A DNA stretch of 56,555 bases from Hyphomicrobiales bacterium. GTDB lineage: Bacteria > Pseudomonadota > Alphaproteobacteria > Rhizobiales > Beijerinckiaceae. Numbering within the stretch: the stretch's first letter is position 1; every line of letters starts with the position of its first letter. Where the stretch lies: positions 1 through 56,555 of the forward strand of contig JAQGJX010000075.1 of the NCBI GenBank assembly GCA_028290405.1, in the 5' to 3' direction. Under the pieces are notes generated by a model that was not told where the DNA came from, searched no databases, and worked only from the letters and a program-made list of their open reading frames with translations. The position numbers and the translations under genes are program-made. Positions 5,983 through 14,695 of the stretch are shown piece after piece.

Positions 5983-8620
5983 CAAGCAGTCTCCGGATCT
6001 CGCTCCGGCAGGAACCACAATTCGTCCCCGCCTTCAACTTCGCCCCGATGGCCTCGACGCTGCAGGCGCCTGCGAGCGCGGCCTTCGATATGGCGTTGGC
6101 GCCTACCGAATAACAGGCGCACACCAGCGCGCCCGGGTCCTCCTGCGCCCCGCCGGCGCGGCCGGCGAGGAGGCGGAAGCGCGCTTCGGGGGTGTGCGCC
6201 AGCGCCAGCGCGTCGGACAGGAAGGAGCGCGACAGGGCGGCCGCGCCCGCGCCCACGAACAGCGCGCCCGCCAGCCGGTCGCCCACGAAGGTCGCCACGC
6301 GATGGGAGAAACCAGCGCGGTCGTGGTAGGCGACCCAGTCGGCGGCCCCCGCGTCTATGCCGAAGAGGCCGGCGGCGAACGCCTGCCAGTCGTCCGGCGG
6401 CGCGCCGGCCGCAAGCTCCATGCGCCAGCCGCCTTCGACGGGCGCAAGCGCCCAATAGTCCGTCTTGGGCGCGGGGCGCCGCGCGGCCACCGCAAAGCCG
6501 GTCCAGGCGGAGGCGAACGGCGTCACGGAGACGGGCGTGTTCTTCAGTCCCGGCTGGCCCGACACAGGATCGCAGGCGGGATCGACCAGCGCGCCGATGC
6601 GGGCGCGGGCCGCGAAGCGGTCGGTCCAGTGCATGGGGGCGAACACGCTGCCGCGCCGCTGCTGCGGGGTGATCACCGCGCGCATCACGGCGCGCGCATG
6701 GCCGGCGTCGATGTCCACCAGGTCGCCATGTTTCACGCCGATGCGGGCTGCGTCCTGCGGGTGGAGCTCGCAGAAGGGCTCGGGCGCGTGGGCCATGAGG
6801 CGCGGGGCTTTGCCGGTGCGGGTCATCGTGTGCCACTGGTCGCGGATGCGGCCGGTGTTCAGCGTGAACGGACGCTCTCGCGTGGTGAGCTTGGCGCGTG
6901 AGGGCAGGTGCGTGGGCACAAAGCGCGCGCGCCGGTCCGGGGTGAAAAATCCCCCCTGGGCGAAGAAGCGCGCGTCGGCGGCGGGCGCCCCGGCCCGTTG
7001 CGGCCATTGCACGGGCGCCAGCGCGTCGAACGCCACGTCGTCCAGCTCGCTCAGCGCCCCGATGTCGAAATCGCGCGCGCCGTCGTTCTCGAAGGCCGAC
7101 AGCGCCGCATGCTCGCGGAAGATGGCGGCGGCGTTGGGGAACGCGAAGGCGTCCGGGAAGCCCATGCGGGAAGCGACGTCGCAGATGATGCGCCAGTCCG
7201 GCCGCGCCTCGCCCGGCAGCGGCAGGAAGGCGCGCTGGCGCGTGATGCGGCGCTCGGAATTGGTGACCGTGCCGTCCTTTTCGCCCCATGCGGCGGCGGG
7301 CAGCAGCACATGGGCGCAGGCGGTGGTGTCGGTCTCGCGGATCACGTCCGACACCACCACGAACGGGCAGGCGAGCAGCGCCGCGCGCGCCGCGTCAGCG
7401 TCAGGAATGCTGTCCACGGGATTGGTGCCAATGATCCACACGGCCTTGATCTGGCCCGTTCCGATGGCGCGGAAGAGATCGACCGCCTTGAGGCCGGGCT
7501 TCTGGGCGATGGCGGGGCTCGACCAGAAGCGCTGCACGCGGTCGCGATCCCCGGCGTTCTCGATCTGCATGTGGGCGGCGAGCATGTTGGCGAGGCCGCC
7601 GACCTCGCGCCCGCCCATGGCGTTCGGCTGGCCGGTGACCGAGAAAGGCCCCATGCCGGGCCGGCCGATGCGCCCGGTGAGCAGATGGCAATTGATGATG
7701 GCGTTGACCTTGTCGGACCCGCTGGTCGACTGGTTGACGCCCTGCGAGTAGACGGTGACGACGCGCGAGGTCTGCGACCACAAGGCGTAGAAGCGCTCCA
7801 GCGTCGCGGCGTCGATCCCCGTGAGGTCCGCGATCTGGTCGACGCTGACGTTGCGCGCCAGCGCCAGCGCGGGCTCCGCCCCGGACGTGTGGGCGCCCAC
7901 ATAGGCCGCGTCCAGCGCGCCGTCCTGTTCAAGGCGGGCCAGCAGGCCGAGGAACAGCGCCACGTCGGCGTCCGGCGCCACGGGCAGATGCAGGTCGGCG
8001 ATGTCGCAGGTGGCGGTGGCGCGCGGATCGATCACGACGACCTTCGTTCCGCGCCGCTCGCGAGCGCGCGCAAGCCGCTGGTGGAGCACCGGGTGGCACC
8101 AGGCGAGATTGGAGCCGACGAGAACCACGAGGTCCGCTTCCTCGAAATCCTCATAGGTTCCCGGCACGGTGTCGGCGCCGAACGCGCGCCGGTGGCCGGC
8201 GACCGAGGAGGCCATGCAGAGGCGGCTGTTGGTGTCGATGTTGGCCGTGCCGATGAAGCCTTTCACCAGCTTGTTGGCGACATAATAATCTTCCGTGAGA
8301 AGCTGCCCGGAGACGTAGAGCGCCACGCTGTCGCGGCCATGCTGGGCGATGGTCTGCGAGAAGCGCGAGGCCACGAGATCGAGCGCCTCGTCCCATGAGA
8401 CGCGGACGCCGTTCGCCTCAGGGTGGAGCAGGCGGTCGTCGAGCGAGAGCGTCTCGCCGAGCGCGCCGCCCTTGGAGCAGAGCTTGCCAAAATTGGCCGG
8501 GTGCTCGCCGTCGCCCGAGATCGCCACCGAGCCGTCCGCCTGCGGGGTCGCGACGACTCCGCAGCCTACGCCGCAATACGGGCAGGCCGTCTTGACGCTT
8601 TTTCCCGTGCAGGCGGCCAT
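5954..8620 (-). CDS. nasA: Assimilatory nitrate reductase catalytic subunit
   Basis: This 888-residue molybdopterin enzyme reduces nitrate to nitrite in the cytoplasm. The N-terminal [4Fe-4S] site is visible as CPYCGVGCG with a later KLCSKG. The MGD domains follow, including LVVLVGSNLAWCHP and SQGVNQSTSG. The C terminus has an added BFD-type [2Fe-2S] module (VCACYSVG ... TNCGSCRSEI) used for electron entry. The start chosen is ATG 8620 with AAGGAG upstream; the longer open frame before it is the antisense-free tail of nirD in another frame. No separate NasB-type reductase is encoded beside it, so the electron donor (ferredoxin, or NAD(P)H through another protein) is uncertain. Confidence 0.95.
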   Translation of the reverse strand: MAACTGKSVKTACPYCGVGCGVVATPQADGSVAISGDGEHPANFGKLCSKGGALGETLSLDDRLLHPEANGVRVSWDEALDLVASRFSQTIAQHGRDSVALYVSGQLLTEDYYVANKLVKGFIGTANIDTNSRLCMASSVAGHRRAFGADTVPGTYEDFEEADLVVLVGSNLAWCHPVLHQRLARARERRGTKVVVIDPRATATCDIADLHLPVAPDADVALFLGLLARLEQDGALDAAYVGAHTSGAEPALALARNVSVDQIADLTGIDAATLERFYALWSQTSRVVTVYSQGVNQSTSGSDKVNAIINCHLLTGRIGRPGMGPFSVTGQPNAMGGREVGGLANMLAAHMQIENAGDRDRVQRFWSSPAIAQKPGLKAVDLFRAIGTGQIKAVWIIGTNPVDSIPDADAARAALLACPFVVVSDVIRETDTTACAHVLLPAAAWGEKDGTVTNSERRITRQRAFLPLPGEARPDWRIICDVASRMGFPDAFAFPNAAAIFREHAALSAFENDGARDFDIGALSELDDVAFDALAPVQWPQRAGAPAADARFFAQGGFFTPDRRARFVPTHLPSRAKLTTRERPFTLNTGRIRDQWHTMTRTGKAPRLMAHAPEPFCELHPQDAARIGVKHGDLVDIDAGHARAVMRAVITPQQRRGSVFAPMHWTDRFAARARIGALVDPACDPVSGQPGLKNTPVSVTPFASAWTGFAVAARRPAPKTDYWALAPVEGGWRMELAAGAPPDDWQAFAAGLFGIDAGAADWVAYHDRAGFSHRVATFVGDRLAGALFVGAGAAALSRSFLSDALALAHTPEARFRLLAGRAGGAQEDPGALVCACYSVGANAISKAALAGACSVEAIGAKLKAGTNCGSCRSEIRRLLDERRLEEAV

Positions 8621-8631
8621 GGACGTCTCCT

Positions 8632-8976
8632 TCAGGCGGCTTCGAGGGCCAGCGCGCGGGCGTCGAGCAGGATGCGGCCCGCCTCGACGCGCAGGGCGAT
8701 GACGTTCGAGCAGCCATGGTCGGCGCCCTGGGCTTCGCCGCTTTCCAGATCGATGATCCAGTTGTGCAGCGGGCAGGTGACGGAGCGCCCGTGCACGATG
8801 CCCTGGCTGAGCGGGCCCATCTTGTGGGGGCACTGGTCGCGCAGCGCGAAGATGTGGCCGTCCGCCGACTTGAACAGCGCAATGTCGCCGCCCGGCGCGC
8901 GCACCACGCGCGAGCCGCGCAGGGGCACGTCGCCGACGCCGCCAACTTCGATCCAGCCAGACATGTGCATGGTCAT
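8632..8976 (-). CDS. nirD: Nitrite reductase (NADH) small subunit, Rieske-type
   Basis: The 114-residue protein has a Rieske fold with both ligand pairs intact: C-P-H at about 48-50 and C-P-L-H at about 68-71. Many enterobacterial NirD proteins have lost these residues, so this one probably still carries a [2Fe-2S] cluster. It partners NirB. ATG 8976 overlaps the nirB stop as ATGA, which indicates translational coupling. An alternative start at 8964 (MSGWIEV) would also give a complete domain. Eleven bases separate its stop from the nasA start. Confidence 0.93.
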   Translation of the reverse strand: MTMHMSGWIEVGGVGDVPLRGSRVVRAPGGDIALFKSADGHIFALRDQCPHKMGPLSQGIVHGRSVTCPLHNWIIDLESGEAQGADHGCSNVIALRVEAGRILLDARALALEAA

Positions 8977-11423
8977 TCCGCAGCCTCCGCCAGTTCCATC
9001 ATGAGGGGGTTGAACTCGTGCGCTTCCTTGCCGGCGACCCGCTCCGCCCATGGGTCGGTCTGGGCGGTCGCCTGCGAGACGACAAAGCGCTGGTAAAGCG
9101 CCTTGCGGCGGGGCATGTCGTCCATGATCTGCGCCCGGATGGTCTCGAGGCCGACGCGGTTCGACCATTTGTACATGCGCTCGAGATAGCGGCCCTGCTC
9201 GCGATAGGCTTGCGTGAGGGCGGCGATGATCTCGATGCACTCGTCCTCCGTCGCGGCCTTGCCGAGAAGGTCGGTCTGGCGCACGTGCAGGCCTGCGGCG
9301 CCGGCGAAATGAATCTCGTAGCCGCTGTCGACGCAGATGACGCCGACGTCCTTGCAGGTGGCTTCCGAGCAATTGCGCGGGCAGCCCGACACGGCCATCT
9401 TCACCTTCGCGGGCGTCCACGAGCCCCACATGAAGCGCTCGATCTTGATGCCGAGGCCGGTGGAGTCCTGCGTTCCGAAGCGGCACCAGTCCGTGCCCAC
9501 GCAGGTCTTCACGGTGCGCAGGCCCTTGGCGTAGGCGTGGCCGGACACCATGCCGGCCGCGTTGAGGTCGGCCCACACGGCGGGCAGATCTTCCTTCCTG
9601 ACGCCCAACAGGTCGATGCGCTGGCCGCCCGTCACCTTCACGGTGGGGATGGCGAATTTGTCCGCCACGTCCGCGATGGCGCGCAGCTCGGCGGGCGAGG
9701 TGACGCCGCCCCACATGCGCGGCACGACCGAATAGGTGCCGTCCTTCTGGATGTTGGCGTGCACGCGTTCGTTGATGAAGCGCGACTGGCTGTCGTCCTG
9801 ATACTCGGTCGGCCAGTCGCACAGCAGGTAGTAGTTGAGCGCGGGGCGGCACTTTGCGCAGCCGCAGGAGGTTTTCCATTCCAGTTCCTGCATGACTTGC
9901 GGAATGGACTTCAGTTCGCGGGCGACGATGAGGCGGCGCACGTCGTCGTGGCCCAGCTCCGTGCAGCCGCACATGGGCTCCACGTCCGCCTTCTGGAAGC
10001 CTGCGCCGAGCGAGATCGAGAGAAGCTGTTCGACAAGGCCCGTGCAGGAGCCGCAGGAGGCGGAGGCCTTCGTGTGGGCGCGCACGCCCGCCACGTCGGT
10101 CAGTCCCTTGGCGGCGATGGCCTCGTTGATCGTTCCCTTGCATACGCCGTTGCAGCCGCAGATTTCTGCGCTCGCCGCGAGTGCGGCAACGGCGGCGTTA
10201 GGGTCCTGGTTGGCGCCTCCGACGAAGCTCTGGCCGAAGATCAGCGTGTCGCGCATGTCGGACACGTCGGCGCCGGTCTTGAGGAGATCGAAGAAGAACG
10301 CGCCGTCCGCCGTGTCTCCGTACATGACCGCGCCGATGAGCCGGTCGTCCTTCAGCACCAGGCGCTTGTAGACGCCCCGGGAGGCGTCGCGCAGCACGAT
10401 GTCCTCGCGGTCGTCGGCTTCGTTGAAATCGCCCGCCGAGAAGAGATCGACCCCCGTCACCTTCAGCTTGGTGGAGACCGAGGAGCCCTCGTAGCGGGGC
10501 GCAGGATCGTCCATGAGGCGCGCGGCGACCACCTTCGCCATGTCGAACAGGGGCGCGACGAGGCCATAGCACTGGCCCCTATGCTCGACGCATTCCCCGA
10601 CGCAGAACACGTCCGGGTCGCTGGTGCGCATCTCGTCGTCCACCACGATCCCGCGATTGACCGTCAGGCCCGCGGCCTTGCCGAGCGCCGCGTTGGGGCG
10701 GATGCCGACGGCCATCACGACGATGTCGGCCGGCAGCGTTCGGCCGTCTTCCAGCAGCACGCCTTCGACCTTGCCGCTGTCGCCCACGACGGCCTTGGTG
10801 TTCGCCTTGGTGAACACGTCGACGCCGCGGCTCTGCATGGCGCCCTGCAACAGATAGCCGGCGGCTGCGTCGAGCTGGCGCTCCATGAGCGTGGGCATGA
10901 GATGCACGACGCTGACCTTCATGCCGCGCGCCGCCAGGCCTGCGGCGGCTTCCAGCCCCAGCAGGCCGCCGCCGATGACCACTGCGCTGCCGCCCTTTTG
11001 GGCGGCCGCCAGCATGGCGTTCACGTCGTCCAGATCGCGGTAGGTGACGACGCCCGGCAGGTTCGCGCCCGGGACGGGAATGACGAACGGGCTTGAGCCG
11101 GTGGCGACGAGGAGCTTGTCGTAGGAGGTCACGAGGCCGGCGGAATCCGTCACCGTCCTGGCGGCGCGATCGATGGAGACGATCGTGACGCCGGCGCGCA
11201 GATCGACGCCGTGGCTTTCATACCAGGCCTGATCGTGGGTCACGATGTCGTCGAACTCCTTCTCGCCAGAGAGCACGGGCGAGAGCAGGATGCGGTTGTA
11301 ATTGACGCGCGGCTCGCTGCCGAACACCGTGACGCTGTAGCGGCCGGCGTCTCTTTCGAAGAGATGGTCCAGCACGCGCCCGGCGGCCATGCCGTTGCCG
11401 ATGACGACCAGTTTCTCGGTCAT
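8973..11423 (-). CDS. nirB: Nitrite reductase (NADH) large subunit, siroheme type
   Basis: The 816-residue flavoprotein reduces nitrite to ammonium with six electrons from NADH. Domains in order are: an FAD/NAD(P) oxidoreductase module (VVIGNGMAAG at the start, VVIGGGLLGLEAA near 145); BFD-like [2Fe-2S] motifs (CGCNGVCKG and CGCAKCRP); a ferredoxin-like half-domain; and a siroheme/[4Fe-4S] domain with CVGTDWC plus SGCPRNC. ATG 11423 has GAAGGTG at a good distance and was preferred to the upstream GTG/ATG option at 11450, which overlaps nrtD. The stop overlaps nirD as ATGA. It depends on siroheme from CysG at the end of the same operon. Confidence 0.96.
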   Translation of the reverse strand: MTEKLVVIGNGMAAGRVLDHLFERDAGRYSVTVFGSEPRVNYNRILLSPVLSGEKEFDDIVTHDQAWYESHGVDLRAGVTIVSIDRAARTVTDSAGLVTSYDKLLVATGSSPFVIPVPGANLPGVVTYRDLDDVNAMLAAAQKGGSAVVIGGGLLGLEAAAGLAARGMKVSVVHLMPTLMERQLDAAAGYLLQGAMQSRGVDVFTKANTKAVVGDSGKVEGVLLEDGRTLPADIVVMAVGIRPNAALGKAAGLTVNRGIVVDDEMRTSDPDVFCVGECVEHRGQCYGLVAPLFDMAKVVAARLMDDPAPRYEGSSVSTKLKVTGVDLFSAGDFNEADDREDIVLRDASRGVYKRLVLKDDRLIGAVMYGDTADGAFFFDLLKTGADVSDMRDTLIFGQSFVGGANQDPNAAVAALAASAEICGCNGVCKGTINEAIAAKGLTDVAGVRAHTKASASCGSCTGLVEQLLSISLGAGFQKADVEPMCGCTELGHDDVRRLIVARELKSIPQVMQELEWKTSCGCAKCRPALNYYLLCDWPTEYQDDSQSRFINERVHANIQKDGTYSVVPRMWGGVTSPAELRAIADVADKFAIPTVKVTGGQRIDLLGVRKEDLPAVWADLNAAGMVSGHAYAKGLRTVKTCVGTDWCRFGTQDSTGLGIKIERFMWGSWTPAKVKMAVSGCPRNCSEATCKDVGVICVDSGYEIHFAGAAGLHVRQTDLLGKAATEDECIEIIAALTQAYREQGRYLERMYKWSNRVGLETIRAQIMDDMPRRKALYQRFVVSQATAQTDPWAERVAGKEAHEFNPLMMELAEAAE

Positions 11424-11446
11424 GTCGTTCACCTTCAGACCTTGTT

Positions 11447-12244
11447 TCAAGCCGCTTCCACGAAGCGGTGACGCTCGTAGAGGAAGCGCAGGACGGATTC
11501 GCGGGCGCGGATGTATTGGGGGTTGGCGACCAGATCGAGCCGCTTGCGCGGGCGGGCGAGATCGACGTCCAGCACTTCGCCCACCACCGCCGAGGGGCCG
11601 TTGCTGAGCATCACGATGCGGTCAGACAGCAGCACGGCTTCGTCCACGTCATGGGTGATCATGATGACGGTGTTGCCGAGGCTGGCGTGGATCTGCATCA
11701 CGCTGTCCTGCAGGTGCGCGCGGGTCAGCGCGTCCAGCGCCCCGAAGGGCTCGTCGAGCAGCAGCACCTTGGGCTCCATGCACAGCGCCCGGGCGATGCC
11801 GACGCGCTGCTTCATGCCGCCGGAAATTTCCGAGGGACGTCGATCCCTGGCGTGGCTCATCTGCACAAGGTCGAGGTTATGCATGGTCCAGTCATGCCGC
11901 TCGGCCTTGCTGCGCGCGCCGGAGAACACCTTGTCCACCGCCAGCTTCACGTTGTCGTAGACGGTGAGCCAGGGAAGCAGCGAATGGTTCTGGAACACGA
12001 CGGCGCGGTCGGGTCCGGGGGCGTTCACTTCCCGGTCCTCCAGCAGGATCGCGCCGGTCGAGACCGGCAGCAGGCCTGCGATCATGTTCAGCAAGGTGGA
12101 CTTGCCGCAGCCCGAATGGCCGATGATCGAGACGTACTCGCCCTTGTCGATGGTGAGCGTGACGTCCTTGAGGACTTCCGTGGACGTGGAGCCGCGCTGG
12201 AAGGAGCGGGAGACGTGATCGATCTTGAGGTAGGGACGCTGCAT
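11447..12244 (-). CDS. nrtD: Nitrate ABC transporter ATP-binding protein
   Basis: This 265-residue ATPase is of the nitrate/sulfonate/taurine importer family. It has a Walker A motif GHSGCGKST at about 42-50, the signature SGGMKQR, Walker B VLLLDEPFGALD and the switch histidine in THDVDEA. GAGGAGA precedes ATG 12244. It is the energising subunit for NrtB and lies 11 bases after the nrtB stop and 23 bases before nirB. No C-terminal NrtA-like regulatory domain is present, unlike cyanobacterial NrtC. Confidence 0.93.
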   Translation of the reverse strand: MQRPYLKIDHVSRSFQRGSTSTEVLKDVTLTIDKGEYVSIIGHSGCGKSTLLNMIAGLLPVSTGAILLEDREVNAPGPDRAVVFQNHSLLPWLTVYDNVKLAVDKVFSGARSKAERHDWTMHNLDLVQMSHARDRRPSEISGGMKQRVGIARALCMEPKVLLLDEPFGALDALTRAHLQDSVMQIHASLGNTVIMITHDVDEAVLLSDRIVMLSNGPSAVVGEVLDVDLARPRKRLDLVANPQYIRARESVLRFLYERHRFVEAA

Positions 12245-12255
12245 GATCTGTCTCC

Positions 12256-13161
12256 TCAGCTTGCCGCTGTGCCGCGGGTGGCGAGATTGCCGAGCGCGCC
12301 GACGATCCGGTCCAGGATGAAGCCGACGAGGCCGATGTAGAGAAGGGCGACGACGATGTCGGGCAGGCGCGAGGAGTTCCACGCGTCCCAGATGAAGAAG
12401 CCGATGCCGACGCCGCCGGTCAGCATCTCGGCCGCCACGATGGCGAGCCAGGCGAGGCCGATGCCGATGCGCAGGCCGGTGAAGATGTACGGCGCCGCGG
12501 ACGGGATCATGATGCGGATAAAGAACTCGAACGCATTGAGGCGCAGCACTGCGGCGACGTTGCGGTAATCCTGCGGGATGTTGCGGATGCCCACCGCGGT
12601 GTTGATGATGATCGGCCAGATGGAGGTGATGAAGATCACGAAGATGGCGGACGGGCTCGAGTCCCGGAACGCCGCCAGCGAGATTGGCAGCCACGCGAGG
12701 GGCGGCACGGTGCGCAGCACCTGGAAGATCGGGTCAAGTCCCCGCATCGCCCACACGGATTGTCCGATAAGGCAGCCCATGAGCACGCCCACCACCGCCG
12801 CCAGGCCGAAGCCGATCATCACGCGCTGCAACGACACCATCACGCGCCAGCCGAGGCCGATGTCCTGCGAGCCCATGTTGAAGAAGGGCTGCGTGATGAG
12901 GTCGTTGGCTTCCGTCCACACCGTCAGCGGCGAGGGCAGGGTGGCGCCCGGCTTGCCGCAGAGGATTTGCCACACCAGCAGCAGCGCCAGCGTCATCACC
13001 AGGGGCGGCACGACGTTGGTGGCGAGGCTGCGCAGCATGGGCGCAAGCCGCGCCATGAAGGGCGAGGGCGGGGTGGGGAGTTTCACCACGACCGCAGGGG
13101 CTTTCGGCGCCGGGGCGGGCGCGGATGGCTGCAGGTCCGGCTTCAGGACGGTAAGGCTCAT
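12256..13161 (-). CDS. nrtB: Nitrate ABC transporter permease
   Basis: The 301-residue inner-membrane protein has a proline/alanine-rich cytoplasmic N terminus (about 1-45), then six or so hydrophobic segments. The permease coupling-loop pattern is E-M-L-T-G-G-V-G-I-G near 245, typical of the NrtB/SsuC/TauC family. GGAG precedes ATG 13161. It follows nrtA after a 49-base gap that contains a perfect hairpin. It should form the channel with NrtD and receive nitrate from NrtA. Confidence 0.93.
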   Translation of the reverse strand: MSLTVLKPDLQPSAPAPAPKAPAVVVKLPTPPSPFMARLAPMLRSLATNVVPPLVMTLALLLVWQILCGKPGATLPSPLTVWTEANDLITQPFFNMGSQDIGLGWRVMVSLQRVMIGFGLAAVVGVLMGCLIGQSVWAMRGLDPIFQVLRTVPPLAWLPISLAAFRDSSPSAIFVIFITSIWPIIINTAVGIRNIPQDYRNVAAVLRLNAFEFFIRIMIPSAAPYIFTGLRIGIGLAWLAIVAAEMLTGGVGIGFFIWDAWNSSRLPDIVVALLYIGLVGFILDRIVGALGNLATRGTAAS

Positions 13162-13175
13162 GGCACAATCTCCGG

Positions 13176-13197
13176 GCGCATCGCTTTCGCGATGCGC
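13176..13197 (-). promoter_or_regulatory. Intercistronic hairpin between nrtA and nrtB
   Basis: GCGCATCG and CGATGCGC form a perfect 8-bp stem with a six-base loop in the nrtA-nrtB gap, without a U-run. Hairpins here usually protect the upstream message or reduce read-through, which would give more binding protein than permease. This role is inferred. Confidence 0.45.
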
Positions 13198-13210
13198 TGT
13201 CTGAGTGGCG

Positions 13211-14530
13211 TTACGCGATGCGCTTGATCGAAAGGCTCGCCAGATAGGCGGACGGGTTCTCGGGATCGAAGACCTTGCCGTCGAAGAAGGTCTCCTTGCC
13301 GCGCGAGGTCGTCGCAGGGGCCGTCGCGCCGAGGGATTTGGCCGCCGCGCGCCAGATGTCCTCGCGGTTCACCTTGTCCACGAGCGCCTTCACGTCGGTC
13401 GTGCCCTCGAACTTGCCCCAGCGGACGTTCTCGGCGAGGAACCAGGCGTCATGGCTCTTGAAGGGATAGGAGGCGTCGTCCTTGAAGAACTTCATCTCCT
13501 GGCCGGTGGCCTTCGCGATGCGGCCGTTGCCGTAGTTGATGTCGCCCTTCAGGCGGCCGAGCACGTCCACGGGAGGCACGTTGAACCATTGGCGGCGGCC
13601 GAGAATGGCGGCCAGCTCCTCCTTGTTCTCGATCTTGTCGCACCATTGCTGGGCCTCGATGACGGCGGCGACGAGCGCCTGCGCCGCACGGGGATTCTTG
13701 TCGACCCAGTCGGCCCGCAGGCCCACGGCCTTCTCGGGGTGCTTCTTCCACACCTCGCCGGTGGTGCAGGCCGTGAAGCCGATGCCCTGGTTGACGAGTT
13801 GCTCGTTCCACGGCTCGCCGACGCAGAACGCGTCCATGTTGCCGACCTTCATGTTCGCCACCATCTGGGGCGGCGGCACCACGATGGTGGACACGTCCTT
13901 GTCGGGGTCGATGCCGGCGGCGGCCATCCAGTAGCGGATCCACATGTCATGGGTGCCGCCCGGGAAGGTCATGGCGACCTTCACTTCCTTACCGGCGGCC
14001 TTCTTCTTCTCGAAGGCGGCCTTCAGCGGCGACGCGTCGAGGCCTGCGCCCACGTCCTTGTATTCCTGCGCGACCGAGATCGCCTGGCTGTCGAGGTTGA
14101 GGCGCGCCAGGATGTACATGGGCGTGGGGACGTTGTTCTGCGTCACCTTGCCGGCCGAGATGAGGTACGGCATCGGCGTAAGGATGTGCGCGCCGTCGAT
14201 GCCGTTCTTCTCGCTGCCCAGCACGAGGTTGTCGCGCGTGGCCGCCCAGGACGCCTGCTTGGAAATTTCCGCGCCCGTGAGCCCGACCTTGTCGAAGAAA
14301 CCCTTCTCCTTGGCGATGATGAGCGGCGCGGCGTCCGTCAGCGCGATGTAGCCGAGCACCACGCGGGGCGTCTCCGGGCCAGCGCCCTGCGCGAACACGC
14401 CCGACGGAAAGGCGAAGCCCGTCGCGCCCAGCAGGGCGGCGGCGCCGCTCGTGCGGAGGAAGTCGCGGCGTCCCGCATCCACGCTGTCGGTGGGGGTCGC
14501 GGGCTGGGGCAGCTTCACGCTCATGCTCAT
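13211..14530 (-). CDS. nrtA: Nitrate ABC transporter substrate-binding protein, Tat-exported
   Basis: The 439-residue periplasmic protein starts with a twin-arginine signal (RRDFLRTSGAAALLG at about 21-35). The mature part follows NrtA/CmpA: LGYIALTDAAPLI, MTFPGGTHDMWIRYW and FCVGEPWNEQL, which contribute to the oxyanion site. It captures nitrate (possibly also nitrite) for NrtBD. ATG 14530 has AGGAG upstream and a downstream ATG two codons later; the longer upstream frame would run back through the leader terminator and is rejected. It is the first gene after the sigma-54 promoter and ANTAR leader, so control of the whole operon acts here. Confidence 0.94.
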   Translation of the reverse strand: MSMSVKLPQPATPTDSVDAGRRDFLRTSGAAALLGATGFAFPSGVFAQGAGPETPRVVLGYIALTDAAPLIIAKEKGFFDKVGLTGAEISKQASWAATRDNLVLGSEKNGIDGAHILTPMPYLISAGKVTQNNVPTPMYILARLNLDSQAISVAQEYKDVGAGLDASPLKAAFEKKKAAGKEVKVAMTFPGGTHDMWIRYWMAAAGIDPDKDVSTIVVPPPQMVANMKVGNMDAFCVGEPWNEQLVNQGIGFTACTTGEVWKKHPEKAVGLRADWVDKNPRAAQALVAAVIEAQQWCDKIENKEELAAILGRRQWFNVPPVDVLGRLKGDINYGNGRIAKATGQEMKFFKDDASYPFKSHDAWFLAENVRWGKFEGTTDVKALVDKVNREDIWRAAAKSLGATAPATTSRGKETFFDGKVFDPENPSAYLASLSIKRIA

Positions 14531-14563
14531 CGAGGGCTCCTGGTTCAAATTGGGCCCCGGCAT

Positions 14564-14619
14564 AAAAAAACGCCGCGCGAAGGATGTGCCCGGAGGGGGA
14601 GCATTCCTTCGGCGGCGTT
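14564..14619 (-). terminator. Leader terminator of the nitrate operon (attenuator)
   Basis: Arm AACGCCGCCGAAGGA (14619-14605) pairs with TCCTTCGCGCGGCGTT (14584-14569) with a single bulge. Seven U residues at 14570-14564 follow. It ends about 34 bases before the nrtA start. Without NasT bound to P1/P2, transcription should stop here. Confidence 0.85.
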
Positions 14620-14623
14620 GCCG
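14610..14623 (-). promoter_or_regulatory. ANTAR-target hairpin P2, overlapping the terminator
   Basis: CGGC and GCCG close the hexaloop AACGCC, again with A at position 1 and G at position 4, 21 bases after P1. Its loop and 3' arm are part of the 5' arm of the terminator, so P2 and the terminator exclude each other. This is the expected geometry for NasT antitermination. Confidence 0.7.
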
Positions 14624-14644
14624 GGGACCTTGGAGGTTCATGTC

Positions 14645-14668
14645 GTCCGCACCGGCGCTGGCGCGGAC
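14645..14668 (-). promoter_or_regulatory. ANTAR-target hairpin P1 in nrtA leader
   Basis: GTCCGCGCC pairs with GGTGCGGAC (one G-U) around the hexaloop AGCGCC. The loop has A at position 1 and G at position 4, the known recognition pattern for ANTAR RNA-binding proteins such as NasT. It lies at the predicted 5' end of the transcript. Confidence 0.75.
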
Positions 14669-14680
14669 AAAGAAGAGAAA

Positions 14681-14695
14681 GCAGGACGCGTGCCA
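14681..14695 (-). promoter_or_regulatory. Sigma-54 (RpoN) -24/-12 promoter of nrtA operon
   Basis: The minus strand reads TGGCACG-CGTC-CTGC, which matches the TGGCACG-N4-TTGC consensus at all but one base, with the invariant GG and GC at correct spacing. Transcription would start near 14669, at the base of the first leader hairpin. This implies an enhancer-binding activator such as NtrC. The TTGCAGTGCACAA sequence about 115 bases upstream of the predicted start may be its site (weak). Confidence 0.8.

Noticed and set aside
8977-10143. Frame extending nirD upstream by nearly 390 codons
   Set aside because: It overlaps nirB entirely in another frame; the ATGA overlap and Rieske domain start show the short form is right.
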